DNA of 39,785 bases from Alphaproteobacteria bacterium (GTDB lineage: Bacteria; Pseudomonadota; Alphaproteobacteria; Rs-D84). The DNA is taken from contig JAFXPG010000008.1 of the NCBI GenBank assembly GCA_017528045.1, positions 1 to 39,785 of the forward strand, given 5' to 3'. A program made the position numbers and the translations under genes. Below are positions 16,419-24,652 of the stretch, piece after piece; position 1 is the stretch's first letter; the number at the start of each line of letters is the position of its first letter. The notes under the pieces were generated by a model. That model had not been told where the DNA came from and did not search any database. It saw only the letters and a list, made by a program, of their open reading frames with translations.

Positions 16419-18320
16419 ATGGCAAAAGTTTTAGGTATTGATTTAGGTACAACTAATTCCGCCATGGCTTTCATGGATGGATCTGATCCAAAAATTATTG
16501 AAAACAGCGAAGGACAACGAACAACACCATCTGTGGTTGCTATGACAAATAATGGCGATCAGTTGGTTGGTATTACAGCAAAAAACCAAGCTGTTACAAA
16601 TCCTGAAAATACTATTTATGAAATTAAACGTTTAATGGGATTACGTTTTGACAGTGAAGCAGTTAAAGAAATTCAAAAAAGAGTTCCTTATAAAATTGTT
16701 GCAGGAGACAATGGTGATGCGTGGGTAGAAATAGAAGGCAAAAAATATGCCCCATCACAAATTTCTGCTATGATTTTATCTAAATTGAAAAAAGATGCAG
16801 AAAGTTATTTAGGTGAAACAATTACAGATGCTGTTATCACTGTTCCAGCATATTTTAATGATTCTCAACGTCAAGCCACAAAAGATGCAGGTCGTATTGC
16901 GGGTTTAAATGTTTTACGTATTGTTAATGAACCAACAGCTGCAGCATTGGCTTATGGTTTGGATAAAAACAAAGACGGTACAATCGCCGTTTATGACCTT
17001 GGTGGTGGAACATTCGATGTGTCTATATTGGAAATTGTGGACGGCGTATTTGAAGTAAAATCAACAAACGGAGATACTGCTCTGGGTGGTTCTGATTTTG
17101 ATGCACGCGTTTTGAAACATTTGATAGAAGAATTTAAATCTCAAACAGGTATAGATTTATCGAATGATAAATTAGCATTACAACGTTTGAAAGAAGCTGC
17201 TGAAAAAGCAAAAATTGAATTGTCTTCTAAGACATCAACAGATATCAATTTACCTTTCTTGACAGCAGATGCCACAGGTCCAAAACATTTCAACACAACA
17301 CTTACACGTGCTAAATTGGAATCTTTGGTTGCTGATTTAATTGAAAAAACAATTGAACCATGCAAAAAAGCTTTAAAAGACGCAGGTTTATCAACTTCCC
17401 AAATTAATGAAGTTATTTTGGTTGGTGGTCAAACACGTATGCCAAAAGTGGTTGAAACTGTAAAAGAATTCTTTGGTCGCGAACCACATAAAGGTGTTAA
17501 CCCAGATGAAGTTGTTGCATTAGGTGCAGCAATTCAAGGTGGTGTATTAAAAGGCGATGTAAAAGATGTTTTATTGTTGGATGTAACACCTTTATCATTA
17601 GGTATTGAAACATTGGGTGGCGTGTTCACTCGTTTAATTGACAGAAACACAACAATTCCAACCAAGAAATCTCAAATATTCTCTACTGCCGAAGATAATC
17701 AATCTGCTGTGACAATTCGCGTATTCCAAGGCGAACGTGATATGGCTGCAGATAATAAATTGTTAGGCCAATTTAATTTGGAAGGTATTGCACCTGCTCC
17801 ACGTGGTATGCCACAAATCGAAGTATCTTTTGATATTGATGCAAACGGTATTGTTCATGTATCTGCAAAAGATAAAGGAACAGGCAAAGAGCAAGCTATT
17901 TCTATTAAATCAGACGGTGGACTATCGGAAGAAGAAATCAAACGTATGGTCGATGAAGCTGCTGCTAATGCAGAATCTGATAAAAAGAAAAAAGAATTAG
18001 CAGAAGCCAAAAATACTGCAGAAACAGCTGTATTCAGCATTGAAAAATCTTTAAAAGAACATGGAGATAAAATCAGTGCTGAAGAACGTCAAGCAATTGA
18101 AGATGCTAAAAAAGAATTATCTGATGAATTGGCTAAATCTGATGCCACAGCAGAATCTTTAAAAGCAAAAACAGATGCTTTGACAGAAAAAGCTATGAAA
18201 TTAGGTGAAGCTGTTTATAAAGCAGCCCAAGAAGCTCAGGCTAATCAAGCACAACCAGAAAACAATGCGGATGCTGGCGAAAACAAAAACGCTACAGATG
18301 CAGATTTTTCTGAAAAATAA
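16419..18320 (+). CDS. dnaK: Hsp70 chaperone DnaK
   Basis: DnaK is the ATP-dependent folding chaperone. ATG 16419 ([14 protein letters not shown]), with GAAGGAG upstream, is the proper start; an ATG 54 bases earlier lies inside the promoter. The nucleotide-binding domain shows [43 protein letters not shown] and [11 protein letters not shown]. The linker [16 protein letters not shown] and the substrate domain follow, with an acidic tail ending in DADFSEK. Length is 633 aa. dnaJ is not downstream: a terminator and a gene on the other strand follow. Confidence 0.98.
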   Translation: MAKVLGIDLGTTNSAMAFMDGSDPKIIENSEGQRTTPSVVAMTNNGDQLVGITAKNQAVTNPENTIYEIKRLMGLRFDSEAVKEIQKRVPYKIVAGDNGDAWVEIEGKKYAPSQISAMILSKLKKDAESYLGETITDAVITVPAYFNDSQRQATKDAGRIAGLNVLRIVNEPTAAALAYGLDKNKDGTIAVYDLGGGTFDVSILEIVDGVFEVKSTNGDTALGGSDFDARVLKHLIEEFKSQTGIDLSNDKLALQRLKEAAEKAKIELSSKTSTDINLPFLTADATGPKHFNTTLTRAKLESLVADLIEKTIEPCKKALKDAGLSTSQINEVILVGGQTRMPKVVETVKEFFGREPHKGVNPDEVVALGAAIQGGVLKGDVKDVLLLDVTPLSLGIETLGGVFTRLIDRNTTIPTKKSQIFSTAEDNQSAVTIRVFQGERDMAADNKLLGQFNLEGIAPAPRGMPQIEVSFDIDANGIVHVSAKDKGTGKEQAISIKSDGGLSEEEIKRMVDEAAANAESDKKKKELAEAKNTAETAVFSIEKSLKEHGDKISAEERQAIEDAKKELSDELAKSDATAESLKAKTDALTEKAMKLGEAVYKAAQEAQANQAQPENNADAGENKNATDADFSEK

Positions 18321-18336
18321 TTTTTCTCTTCATAAT

Positions 18337-18366
18337 AAAAAAAACCGTCCGTTTGGACGGTTTTTT
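18337..18366. terminator. Terminator shared by dnaK and the dipeptidase gene
   Basis: AAAACCGTCC-GTTT-GGACGGTTTT with T runs on both strands. It overlaps the stop codon of the convergent gene. Confidence 0.9.
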
Positions 18367-18988
18367 ATATTTTTCCATAAATTGCGTATTTTTTATGTTT
18401 GTATGCAGCATAAGCTCTGTCGCCAAAAGACCAGTGCCACCATTCGTTTGGATAGTTTTGAAATCCAACGGTTTTAAGTGTTTTTATTAAAATTTTACGA
18501 TTTGTTTTTTGTATACAAGTTAAATTTTTAGAATATGTTTTTGAATTTATATCTGACATATATTCGCCACCCATATCAACAGTTTTACTTTTATATGTTA
18601 AAGTTATGTCTATTGCACCACCTGTTTGGTGTGGACCCAACCCGTGTCTTGGATCTGCATTCATTTTACGATTTTTATTTTCTATATCTTTAATAGGTAA
18701 ATCAGGATATTTTTGTTTTAATTTTTTTATACCATTGTCCCAATTTTTTTGTTGTTCAGATACAGAACGATAACCACATAATATTTTAAGAGAATATCCG
18801 TTTGGTAAAAGTTTTTGTGCGTTATCTAACATTTTTGCTACGGTTTCACGAACAAAAAAATCACTATATCTAACTAATTTTTCACCACAATCTTGTATTT
18901 TTTTACTGTTTACATATCCAGATGGCAAAATCTTACGCAAACCAATTTTATATAAGAATATATTTATATAGACTTTGTATCCGTACAT
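18365..18988 (-). CDS. D-alanyl-D-alanine dipeptidase, VanX/DdpX family
   Basis: Zinc dipeptidases of this family (peptidase M15D) cleave D-Ala-D-Ala. The 207-aa protein has the substrate Arg in CGYRS (Arg74), the zinc ligands in GPHQTGGAIDITL (His120, Asp127) and the catalytic block NEWWHW (Glu182, His185). No export signal is clear; a weakly hydrophobic N-terminal stretch (VYINIFLYKIGL) is present. No vanH, vanA or sensor genes are nearby, so a role in peptidoglycan recycling or D-Ala-D-Ala use is more likely than glycopeptide resistance. It starts two bases after the phosphofructokinase stop and is probably cotranscribed with it. Confidence 0.88.
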   Translation of the reverse strand: MYGYKVYINIFLYKIGLRKILPSGYVNSKKIQDCGEKLVRYSDFFVRETVAKMLDNAQKLLPNGYSLKILCGYRSVSEQQKNWDNGIKKLKQKYPDLPIKDIENKNRKMNADPRHGLGPHQTGGAIDITLTYKSKTVDMGGEYMSDINSKTYSKNLTCIQKTNRKILIKTLKTVGFQNYPNEWWHWSFGDRAYAAYKHKKYAIYGKI

Positions 18989-18990
18989 TT

Positions 18991-20079
18991 TTATTTCCGT
19001 TTTTCGCCAATATATATTCCCATATCTGTTGCAATTTGCAACAACACATCATCAGGTTCAACATAGCGATTTGATGTCATTATCCCAACAATGTTTGGAT
19101 CTTTTACTTTTCTGCCTGCTTCAAAAAAATCACTTAAAGATACAGTTTTATATTCGCCGTCCTGTAACACAGTCATAACATTTGTTTCATTATTTTCAAT
19201 TGCTTTTAATGCTGTATCTGCAAAACCCATAGCTAAAATTCTGTCATTTGCAGTTGTATCACCTGCCCTTTGAATATGTTCTGGGAAAGATGTTCTGTTT
19301 GGTATATTTGCTGTATTTAATGCACGAGAAATCATGTCTGCTGCTTTACCTGAATGTCCACGAATAGAAATTGCTTCTGAAACCATTATTATTCCATAAT
19401 CACGTTTTGATTGTTTAATGTGTTTAACTAAATTATCAATATTAAATTTTACTTCTGGTATTAAGATTGCATCTGCACCAACAGCAACCCCAGCATGCAA
19501 TGCTAAACTTCCACATGCCCGTCCCATTGTTTGAATAACAAACCACCTGTGATGACTACGTGCAATTAACAATAATTGATTTGCAAAAGAAGTTAATTGT
19601 TGCACAGCGGTATCAAAACCGATTGTTCTGTCGGTTAACGGTATATCAAGATCCATAGTTTTTGGAATACAAATTAATTGCACACCATTATAAATTTCAT
19701 TGTACAAATGTGCTAAAGACAAAGAACCATTACCACCTATCAAAACCATCGCATCCAGATTCAATTCTTTAATAGATTTTTGTAATCTTTTGTTAAAAGC
19801 ATTTAATTTACCAACACGCGCAGAACTTTCAAAATTTGTAGCACCCGCATGTCCATTAGCTAAAATACTGCCAGCCAAATGAGATGATGCAAATTGAAAA
19901 GCGTTATTTGTTAAATTTATTGTTTTGGCCGGTGTTGAATATAAACCATCTGTTCCATCTTGAATACCAACAACATCCCATTTACGAAGATTACACGCAT
20001 CAACAATACGTTGAATAACAGTATTTAACCCAGAACAATCCCCACCTGTTGTCATTATAGCTATCTTTTTATGTACCAA
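18991..20079 (-). CDS. 6-phosphofructokinase (phosphoryl donor uncertain)
   Basis: This enzyme phosphorylates fructose 6-phosphate to the 1,6-bisphosphate. The 362-aa protein starts at TTG, supported by AAGGAG seven bases upstream. Motifs are GGDCSGLN (12-19), GGNGS (115-119), PKTMDLDI (139-146), GFDTAV and MGR. The Lys in PKT is typical of PPi-dependent and mixed-clade enzymes, while the Gly in GGNGS is typical of ATP users, so the donor cannot be read off. Two changes are unusual: the normally invariant metal-binding Asp of GGDGS is Asn117, and TIDND reads TMDLD. The catalytic Asp143 is kept. It shares a divergent promoter region with the LysM protein. Confidence 0.88.
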   Translation of the reverse strand: MVHKKIAIMTTGGDCSGLNTVIQRIVDACNLRKWDVVGIQDGTDGLYSTPAKTINLTNNAFQFASSHLAGSILANGHAGATNFESSARVGKLNAFNKRLQKSIKELNLDAMVLIGGNGSLSLAHLYNEIYNGVQLICIPKTMDLDIPLTDRTIGFDTAVQQLTSFANQLLLIARSHHRWFVIQTMGRACGSLALHAGVAVGADAILIPEVKFNIDNLVKHIKQSKRDYGIIMVSEAISIRGHSGKAADMISRALNTANIPNRTSFPEHIQRAGDTTANDRILAMGFADTALKAIENNETNVMTVLQDGEYKTVSLSDFFEAGRKVKDPNIVGIMTSNRYVEPDDVLLQIATDMGIYIGEKRK

Positions 20080-20102
20080 TTTAGTCTCCTTGATTATTTA
20101 TG

Positions 20103-20111
20103 ATTATATCA
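20103..20111 (-). promoter_or_regulatory. Extended -10 promoter element of the phosphofructokinase gene
   Basis: On the minus strand this reads TGATATAAT, a perfect -10 with the TGn extension. A clear -35 is absent, as is usual for extended -10 promoters. It lies inside an ATGAT-TAT-ATCAT inverted repeat (20100-20112). Confidence 0.55.
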
Positions 20112-20119
20112 TAAAAACA

Positions 20120-20155
20120 TTGACAAATAAATATTTTTTGGAATAATTTTGTCAA
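20120..20155 (+). promoter_or_regulatory. Promoter of the LysM gene with flanking inverted repeat
   Basis: TTGACA (20120-20125), 16 bases, AATAAT (20142-20147). TTGACAAA (20120-20127) and TTTGTCAA (20148-20155) form an inverted repeat around the -10, which could be an operator. Confidence 0.55.
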
Positions 20156-20174
20156 ACAAACAAAAGGTTTAATT

Positions 20175-21302
20175 ATGGCAAACACAAACATTGGAAAAAC
20201 AAAACGGTCCACAGATGAAATGATTGATAATGCAGTTAATCGTCAACAATCTTGGTTAGAAAAACGTCGTAAATTTACACGTGAATTTTTAAAAAGATTC
20301 AATGTTTTTACCAAACACGAAGAAAAAGCAAAAATATCTGTTTCTGAAAACAAAACAGTAATCAATAAAAATAAATCTGTATTGAAAGATTATTGGTTTC
20401 CTATTTTATGTGCTTTTATCGTTATTTTTATTACAGTATTTGTAATGTTGTTCAAAGTTAACACACCAGTAAAAGTTATTACACCATCTGTTCCAGAACC
20501 AATTATTAAACCTGTTTCAAAAACATCTGTTGAAACCCCAAGTTTTGATATTGCCAGAATTGAAAAAAACGGAAACATTGTAATTGCAGGTCGTTGCAGT
20601 CCAGAATCTAATATTTCTGTTGTTATAAATAAAAAAGTTGTTGCCAGCGAACATACAAACAAAGACGGAGAATTTGTTTATGCACCAAAAACAGCTTTAA
20701 AACCTGGAAATTATGTTATTTATTTAATAAATACAGATAAAAATATCAGATCCGAAAATTCTGTATTTATTTACATTTCGGAACACGGATATAAAAATTC
20801 TGTATCTTTATTAATGACAAAAAATGGCAGTAAAATTTTACAATCTCCAAAATTACAAGATGGTGATTTGGTAGTTTCTAAAATTGATTATTTAAGTTCT
20901 GGTCGTTTAGTTGTTACAGGCAAAGCTTTACCAAGATTACGTGTATCTTTAACATTAAACGATAAATACATAGGTTTTGCGCGTGTATCAGATTACAAAA
21001 ATTTTGGACTTGGTGCAGATGTTGAAAAATTAAAGCCAGGCGAAACATATAAAATTAATATTCGTTTACACGACGGCGAAGGTACAACAATTTCAAACAT
21101 AGAACACTCTTTTGTAATGCCAGAAATGACAGGTGACGACGATACTTTTTATACAGTACGTCGTGGCGATTGTTTATGGATAATTGCCAGAAACTTTTTG
21201 CGTCGTGGAATTTTGTTCACAATGATTGCAGAACGTAATTCTATTAAAAATCCAGATTTGATTTATCCAGAACAAAAATTACAAATTCCTGTTCAAGAAT
21301 AA
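20175..21302 (+). CDS. Membrane-anchored LysM-domain protein
   Basis: The 375-aa protein has a basic cytoplasmic N-terminus (1-72), one membrane span (WFPILCAFIVIFITVFVMLF, about 74-93), a Pro-rich periplasmic stalk, two Ig-like beta regions (IVIAGRCSPESNISVVIN; RLVVTGKALPRLRVSLTLN) and a C-terminal LysM domain (about 327-373: YTVRRGDCLWIIARNFLRRG, ending NPDLIYPEQKLQIP). LysM binds N-acetylglucosamine in peptidoglycan, so the protein probably links the inner membrane and cell wall. This layout is common in alphaproteobacterial LysM proteins. A 79-aa gene follows after ten bases. Confidence 0.9.
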   Translation: MANTNIGKTKRSTDEMIDNAVNRQQSWLEKRRKFTREFLKRFNVFTKHEEKAKISVSENKTVINKNKSVLKDYWFPILCAFIVIFITVFVMLFKVNTPVKVITPSVPEPIIKPVSKTSVETPSFDIARIEKNGNIVIAGRCSPESNISVVINKKVVASEHTNKDGEFVYAPKTALKPGNYVIYLINTDKNIRSENSVFIYISEHGYKNSVSLLMTKNGSKILQSPKLQDGDLVVSKIDYLSSGRLVVTGKALPRLRVSLTLNDKYIGFARVSDYKNFGLGADVEKLKPGETYKINIRLHDGEGTTISNIEHSFVMPEMTGDDDTFYTVRRGDCLWIIARNFLRRGILFTMIAERNSIKNPDLIYPEQKLQIPVQE

Positions 21303-21312
21303 AAGGCAAACA

Positions 21313-21552
21313 ATGGCAAAAAGATGGAAATTTCGTGTAAATCATCACAGTATACAATTAACACCTAATTGTGATACTTTGGTGGACAAAATCGAAATAG
21401 CATCTAAAAAGAAACTGTCATTAAAAGAAAGCATCTTATTATCAGATATGGCAAAAGATGTTTTAAAACACAAAAAAATATTACCAAGACAGACTTTAAA
21501 AACATATAACGCACAGATACATAACATACTTTTTCAACATCAATACGATTAA
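21313..21552 (+). CDS. Small hypothetical protein, 79 aa
   Basis: I do not recognise this basic, His- and Lys-rich protein (MAKRWKFRVNHHSIQL). The middle (KKLSLKESILLSDMAKDVLKH) should form helices. There is no membrane segment. AAAAGGCAAAC precedes the ATG, and the gene lies ten bases after the LysM gene and directly before a large hairpin, so it is probably the last gene of that transcript. Confidence 0.6.
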   Translation: MAKRWKFRVNHHSIQLTPNCDTLVDKIEIASKKKLSLKESILLSDMAKDVLKHKKILPRQTLKTYNAQIHNILFQHQYD

Positions 21553-21554
21553 AT

Positions 21555-21647
21555 AAAAACCACCCTTTGATTTTTATGCGCAAAAAAAACAAATTGCCAA
21601 TATGTGTATTAGGAATAAATATCTTGAATCAAAGGGTGGTTTTTTTT
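21555..21647 (+). terminator. Long-stem hairpin with 54-base loop and T tail
   Basis: An 18-base arm at 21555-21572 (AAAAACCACCCTTTGATT) is perfectly complementary to 21627-21644, followed by more T. The long stem and T run fit a terminator, but the loop is far larger than usual, so it may instead hold a small RNA or be a remnant of an inverted-repeat element. Confidence 0.6.
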
Positions 21648-21686
21648 ATAATGACGCATGTACATAACAACAAAAAGGTGTTCTCT

Positions 21687-23387
21687 ATGAAAAGACTTGC
21701 AATTTTGACTTCTATTTTGGCTTTAACCGCATGCGGTGGTGGTTCTGGCGGCGGACACGGCGGTTCAACATATCAACCAGAAATTCTTAAACCAGAAAAC
21801 GTAATAACAGAAGATATGTTAACCCAAAATGCTGAATTGGCAAAAAAGTTGCAAACTATTGAATATGTAGAAAACAATCTGGGTGATTTGGAATCAAACA
21901 ACACAATATCAACACAATCTGTTCAAACCGGACGCAATGCAACATCTAATAAATTTATAAATATGAAAGTTTCTGATGTTGAATCACGTTACCAAAAAGC
22001 ATTAAAATATTTCGAAGTTTTGGAAAAAGTTAAAAATAAATCTGATGAAATAACTATTGGCGAATTAAAAATAGCATACAGTTTGGCAGCCAATAAACCT
22101 TTGAATGAAATTACAAAATATGATTTGCCTGGTATAGATATAGAAAACAATAGCGACAGCACAAAAATTACAATACAAACTCTGTTATCTAATTTGCTAA
22201 CAAATAAAGTTGAAACAAATATTGATTTGAAAAACAGTGCAACACAAGATATCAAAAACGATATTTCTGAATTGGCCAGCACAGAAACCATAGATCCAAA
22301 TGCCGCTTTGATAAATCCAGATCTTTTGAAAAATCTTGATAATCTTGACCAACTGGGCGATATATTTACAGATTTTTCATTTAAAATCGAAAACGGGCAA
22401 GTAGTTGCGGTAGATATTAGCGATGATGAAGAAGAACCTTTATATATAAAACGTGTTGATAATACCAGTAGATTTGAATCAGACGGCGATTTATGGTTTT
22501 TTTCATTTGTAGCATACGATTCTGGAAATACCCCACACAACAGAGAACTTGGTGGATTATCAAAAAAATTAGAAGGAAAAGAATTACGAAATGCATTAGA
22601 CACACAATTAAAGAAAAAAGAAAACTGGTACAGTGAAATGTCTGAACAACAACAGTCTGATGTATTAGATGAAATAATAAACAACGAAAATAACGAATGG
22701 TCTCATGCACAATTCAAAGGAGACGTTCACAGTTTAGGTAAAATAAACGGGTTAAAATATTCTGATTTCGGTTATTATAGATTAGATGGTTTTGATTTTA
22801 CTTTTACTTATGAAGGCGGTATAAATAAAATTACTCCAGCAAACAAACCAGAAGCCTTTACTGAAAACATGGTATTTAATGGAACCGCTGCTGGTGAATT
22901 ACAAAGCAATTCTTATGACAACGAACAGAACGAATTAAGCAGTGATAATAAATTGATTGTTACAGATAACGGTGCTGCAACATTAACATTTAATACTGAC
23001 GGCACAGAAACTATGAAATTACCATTTAACAATTGGTACACAGTAAACATTGAAAAACAAGGTGATAAAATTAACACTGTTAATTTCACAGATACATCAA
23101 AAGTTTCAGATGATATTTGGAAACTAGCCAAAACGTCCATTGTTTACCCAGACAACGTAACCGACGATTTAAATGGAGATAGCAAACCAGAAACCAGAGG
23201 TTCATGGAACGAAAATGACAAAAAAATTGAAACCCAGACAACCATGACAACAAATTATTATGGCAAATATGGAAATGTTTCAGAAGCAACAGGCTATTTA
23301 AATCATGTTGAAGACATTAAAAATGGTGATATAAAAGAAAGACAAATATGGTTTTCAACTACATTCGGTGGAACAAAACAACCGTAA
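21687..23387 (+). CDS. Large lipoprotein, possibly a surface lipoprotein with beta-rich C-terminal domain
   Basis: ATG 21687 is chosen because AAGGTG lies six bases upstream and a lipoprotein signal begins there: MKRLAILTSILALTAC, lipidated at Cys16, then GGGSGGG. A Gly-rich tether after the lipid Cys is common in surface lipoproteins. Residues of about 30-200 are helical and polar. The C-terminal half is beta-rich with FNGTAAGEL, GAATLTFNTDGTETMKLPF and GKYGNVSEATGYL. This spacing recalls the small barrels of TbpB/fHbp-type Slam-dependent lipoproteins, but I cannot confirm homology. Length is 566 aa. A terminator follows. Confidence 0.8.
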   Translation: MKRLAILTSILALTACGGGSGGGHGGSTYQPEILKPENVITEDMLTQNAELAKKLQTIEYVENNLGDLESNNTISTQSVQTGRNATSNKFINMKVSDVESRYQKALKYFEVLEKVKNKSDEITIGELKIAYSLAANKPLNEITKYDLPGIDIENNSDSTKITIQTLLSNLLTNKVETNIDLKNSATQDIKNDISELASTETIDPNAALINPDLLKNLDNLDQLGDIFTDFSFKIENGQVVAVDISDDEEEPLYIKRVDNTSRFESDGDLWFFSFVAYDSGNTPHNRELGGLSKKLEGKELRNALDTQLKKKENWYSEMSEQQQSDVLDEIINNENNEWSHAQFKGDVHSLGKINGLKYSDFGYYRLDGFDFTFTYEGGINKITPANKPEAFTENMVFNGTAAGELQSNSYDNEQNELSSDNKLIVTDNGAATLTFNTDGTETMKLPFNNWYTVNIEKQGDKINTVNFTDTSKVSDDIWKLAKTSIVYPDNVTDDLNGDSKPETRGSWNENDKKIETQTTMTTNYYGKYGNVSEATGYLNHVEDIKNGDIKERQIWFSTTFGGTKQP

Positions 23388-23407
23388 TGTAAGTGTTTAA
23401 ATCAAAA

Positions 23408-23436
23408 AACCGACCTTTGTGGTCGGTTTTATTTTT
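23408..23436 (+). terminator. Terminator after the lipoprotein gene
   Basis: AACCGACC-TTTGT-GGTCGGTT followed by TTATTTTT. It is also the first hairpin of the tRNA-end repeat modules. Confidence 0.85.
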
Positions 23437-23772
23437 GGTGCGGGTGAAGAGAAACACTCGGCACAAATGCCTGCGTGGCATTCGTTAGCGTTCAAACTTC
23501 GCACAAGCTCGTTTTCACTTACTCATAGTCGAACCCTCTTTCCCGGGTTCAATTCAACTTTTTACCCGATACACAAAAATTAAATCGGCACTTTGGCCGA
23601 TTGAATTTTTGGTGCGGGCGAAGGGAATGTAATTCCCACTCTCTTTGTTCGTGGGTCCCTTTCAACTTCGTTTACGAACCCTTCGTTGCTACGCAACTCT
23701 TACCGGGTTCGATTCAACTCTCTATTATCCCAACAAAAAAACACAACCGACACAAGGTCGGTTTTATTTTTT
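23437..23772. repeat. Two partial copies of the tRNA-Gly 3' end with terminator-like hairpins
   Basis: GGTGCGGGTGAAGAGAA (23437-23453) and GGTGCGGGCGAAGGGAAT (23611-23628) copy the 3' CC, acceptor stem and T-arm start of the intact tRNA-Gly, which has the same word at 23774, in the same orientation. Each copy is preceded by a hairpin and T run (23408-23436, 23583-23610, 23745-23772). Spacing is 174 and 163 bases. Each unit also holds GGGTTC-R-ATTCAACT (23545, 23705) preceded by GAACCC, so further hairpins can form. No protein gene is supported; this is the only stretch over 300 bases without one. Confidence 0.7.
23745..23772. terminator. Terminator 3' of the tRNA-Gly gene
   Basis: ACCGAC-ACAAG-GTCGGT with T runs on both sides. 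On the minus strand it ends the tRNA transcript. Confidence 0.7.
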
Positions 23773-23846
23773 TGGTGCGGGCGAAGGGAATCGAACCCTC
23801 GTCTAAAGCTTGGGAAGCTTTCGTGCTGCCATTATACCACGCCCGC
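23773..23846 (-). tRNA. tRNA-Gly, anticodon CCC
   Basis: The 74 bases include an encoded CCA. The acceptor stem GCGGGCG pairs with CGCCCGC, the D arm reads GTATAATGGC, the anticodon stem AAAGC/GCTTT encloses loop TTCCCAA (anticodon CCC, reading GGG), and the T arm is GAGGGTTCGATTCCCTT. All stems close. Confidence 0.95.
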
Positions 23847-23862
23847 GTGAAAGACACTTTGA

Positions 23863-23891
23863 ATGATACAGATTTTTGACAAAAAAGTCCA
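23863..23891 (-). promoter_or_regulatory. Possible tRNA-Gly promoter
   Basis: On the minus strand TGGACT, 17 bases, TATCAT, ending 16 bases before the tRNA 5' end. The -10 is good and the -35 weak. Confidence 0.45.
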
Positions 23892-23991
23892 GGCATTTTA
23901 ATGTGCTTTTTTATTTTTTCATATAAATAAAACATATCTTTTATGTAATAATACTGACCAGAAAGGTTTTGATTATCAGGAGAACAAAAAT

Positions 23992-24573
23992 ATGACTAAT
24001 GATCAAATCAGAGATATATTAAGATATCTAAAAAGATTGGTGGTAATTATAGACGAATCAAATGTAAAAAAATTATTCAAAATATTCATAGGCGCACGAG
24101 ATAAAAATTCTCGTGCGTCTTTTCTTTATATAGACACACGAGAAGCTGTTAAACAATTATTATCCGATTTAATAAATTCTAAGAATATAAATAAAGTGTT
24201 AACTCGTCATCAAGTAAAGAGGATTTACACAATATTGGGCGATTATCATATATATCCTGTATGCAGATTATGTGGCAAACCAATAAAAATTGATACTTTT
24301 ACCCAACGTTATAGCCAACAATCGAATCAAATGACTTTTTCATGGGACCATAAATACCCTAAATCAAAGGGTGGCACATGGGCTTTGACAAACATGCAAC
24401 CCACACATAAAATTTGTAATACAAAACGTGGCATTAAACCTTTGTGTAAAGAAAGACATAAAACAAATATGAAATCAAATATTGATATAATGATAGATCC
24501 TGATACTGAAAAATTACAATATCGCCCTACCCATTTTAGTGTTTTTAATTCTGGGCGGCAATATTGTGCATAA
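23992..24573 (+). CDS. HNH endonuclease domain protein
   Basis: The 193-aa protein has an HNH core at about residues 91-147: CRLCG, then FSWDHKYPKSKGG (Asp119-His120), TNMQPTHKICNTKRG (Asn134, His139, Cys142). HNH proteins cut DNA or RNA with one metal ion; the target is unknown. Residues 1-85 are basic and helical and match no domain I know. AGGAG lies eight bases before the ATG. A strong terminator-like hairpin lies inside the gene at 24093-24129. The neighbouring tRNA-end repeats suggest a past mobile element, but no other mobile gene is visible. Confidence 0.85.
   Translation: MTNDQIRDILRYLKRLVVIIDESNVKKLFKIFIGARDKNSRASFLYIDTREAVKQLLSDLINSKNINKVLTRHQVKRIYTILGDYHIYPVCRLCGKPIKIDTFTQRYSQQSNQMTFSWDHKYPKSKGGTWALTNMQPTHKICNTKRGIKPLCKERHKTNMKSNIDIMIDPDTEKLQYRPTHFSVFNSGRQYCA
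24093..24129 (+). terminator. Terminator-like hairpin inside the HNH gene
   Basis: CGCACGAGA (24093-24101), loop TAAAAAT, TCTCGTGCG (24109-24117), then TCTTTTCTTT. The perfect 9-bp stem with a T-rich tail falls at about codons 34-46. Confidence 0.5.
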
Positions 24574-24587
24574 AACCAAACAAATAT

Positions 24588-24616
24588 TTGACTTTTGGTT
24601 ATTTTTAATACATAAT
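24588..24616 (+). promoter_or_regulatory. Promoter of the rpsP operon
   Basis: TTGACT (24588-24593), 17 bases, CATAAT (24611-24616). It would start an mRNA leader of about 145 bases. Confidence 0.75.
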
Positions 24617-24652
24617 AAGCCTGCAAATCCCAAAGATTGCCATTACTAATAA

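Noticed and set aside
23437-23772. CRISPR array
   Set aside because: Only three irregular units with tRNA homology, diverged interiors, and no cas genes.
23601-23879. 92-codon plus-strand frame across the repeat region and tRNA
   Set aside because: It is antisense to tRNA-Gly and reads through tRNA-derived repeats; such frames (VRAKGIEPSSKAWEAF) are a known false prediction.
24363-24375. Second copy of the 13-base arm AATCAAAGGGTGG of the large hairpin
   Set aside because: It encodes conserved HNH residues (SKGG) and has no matching second arm, so it is probably chance.
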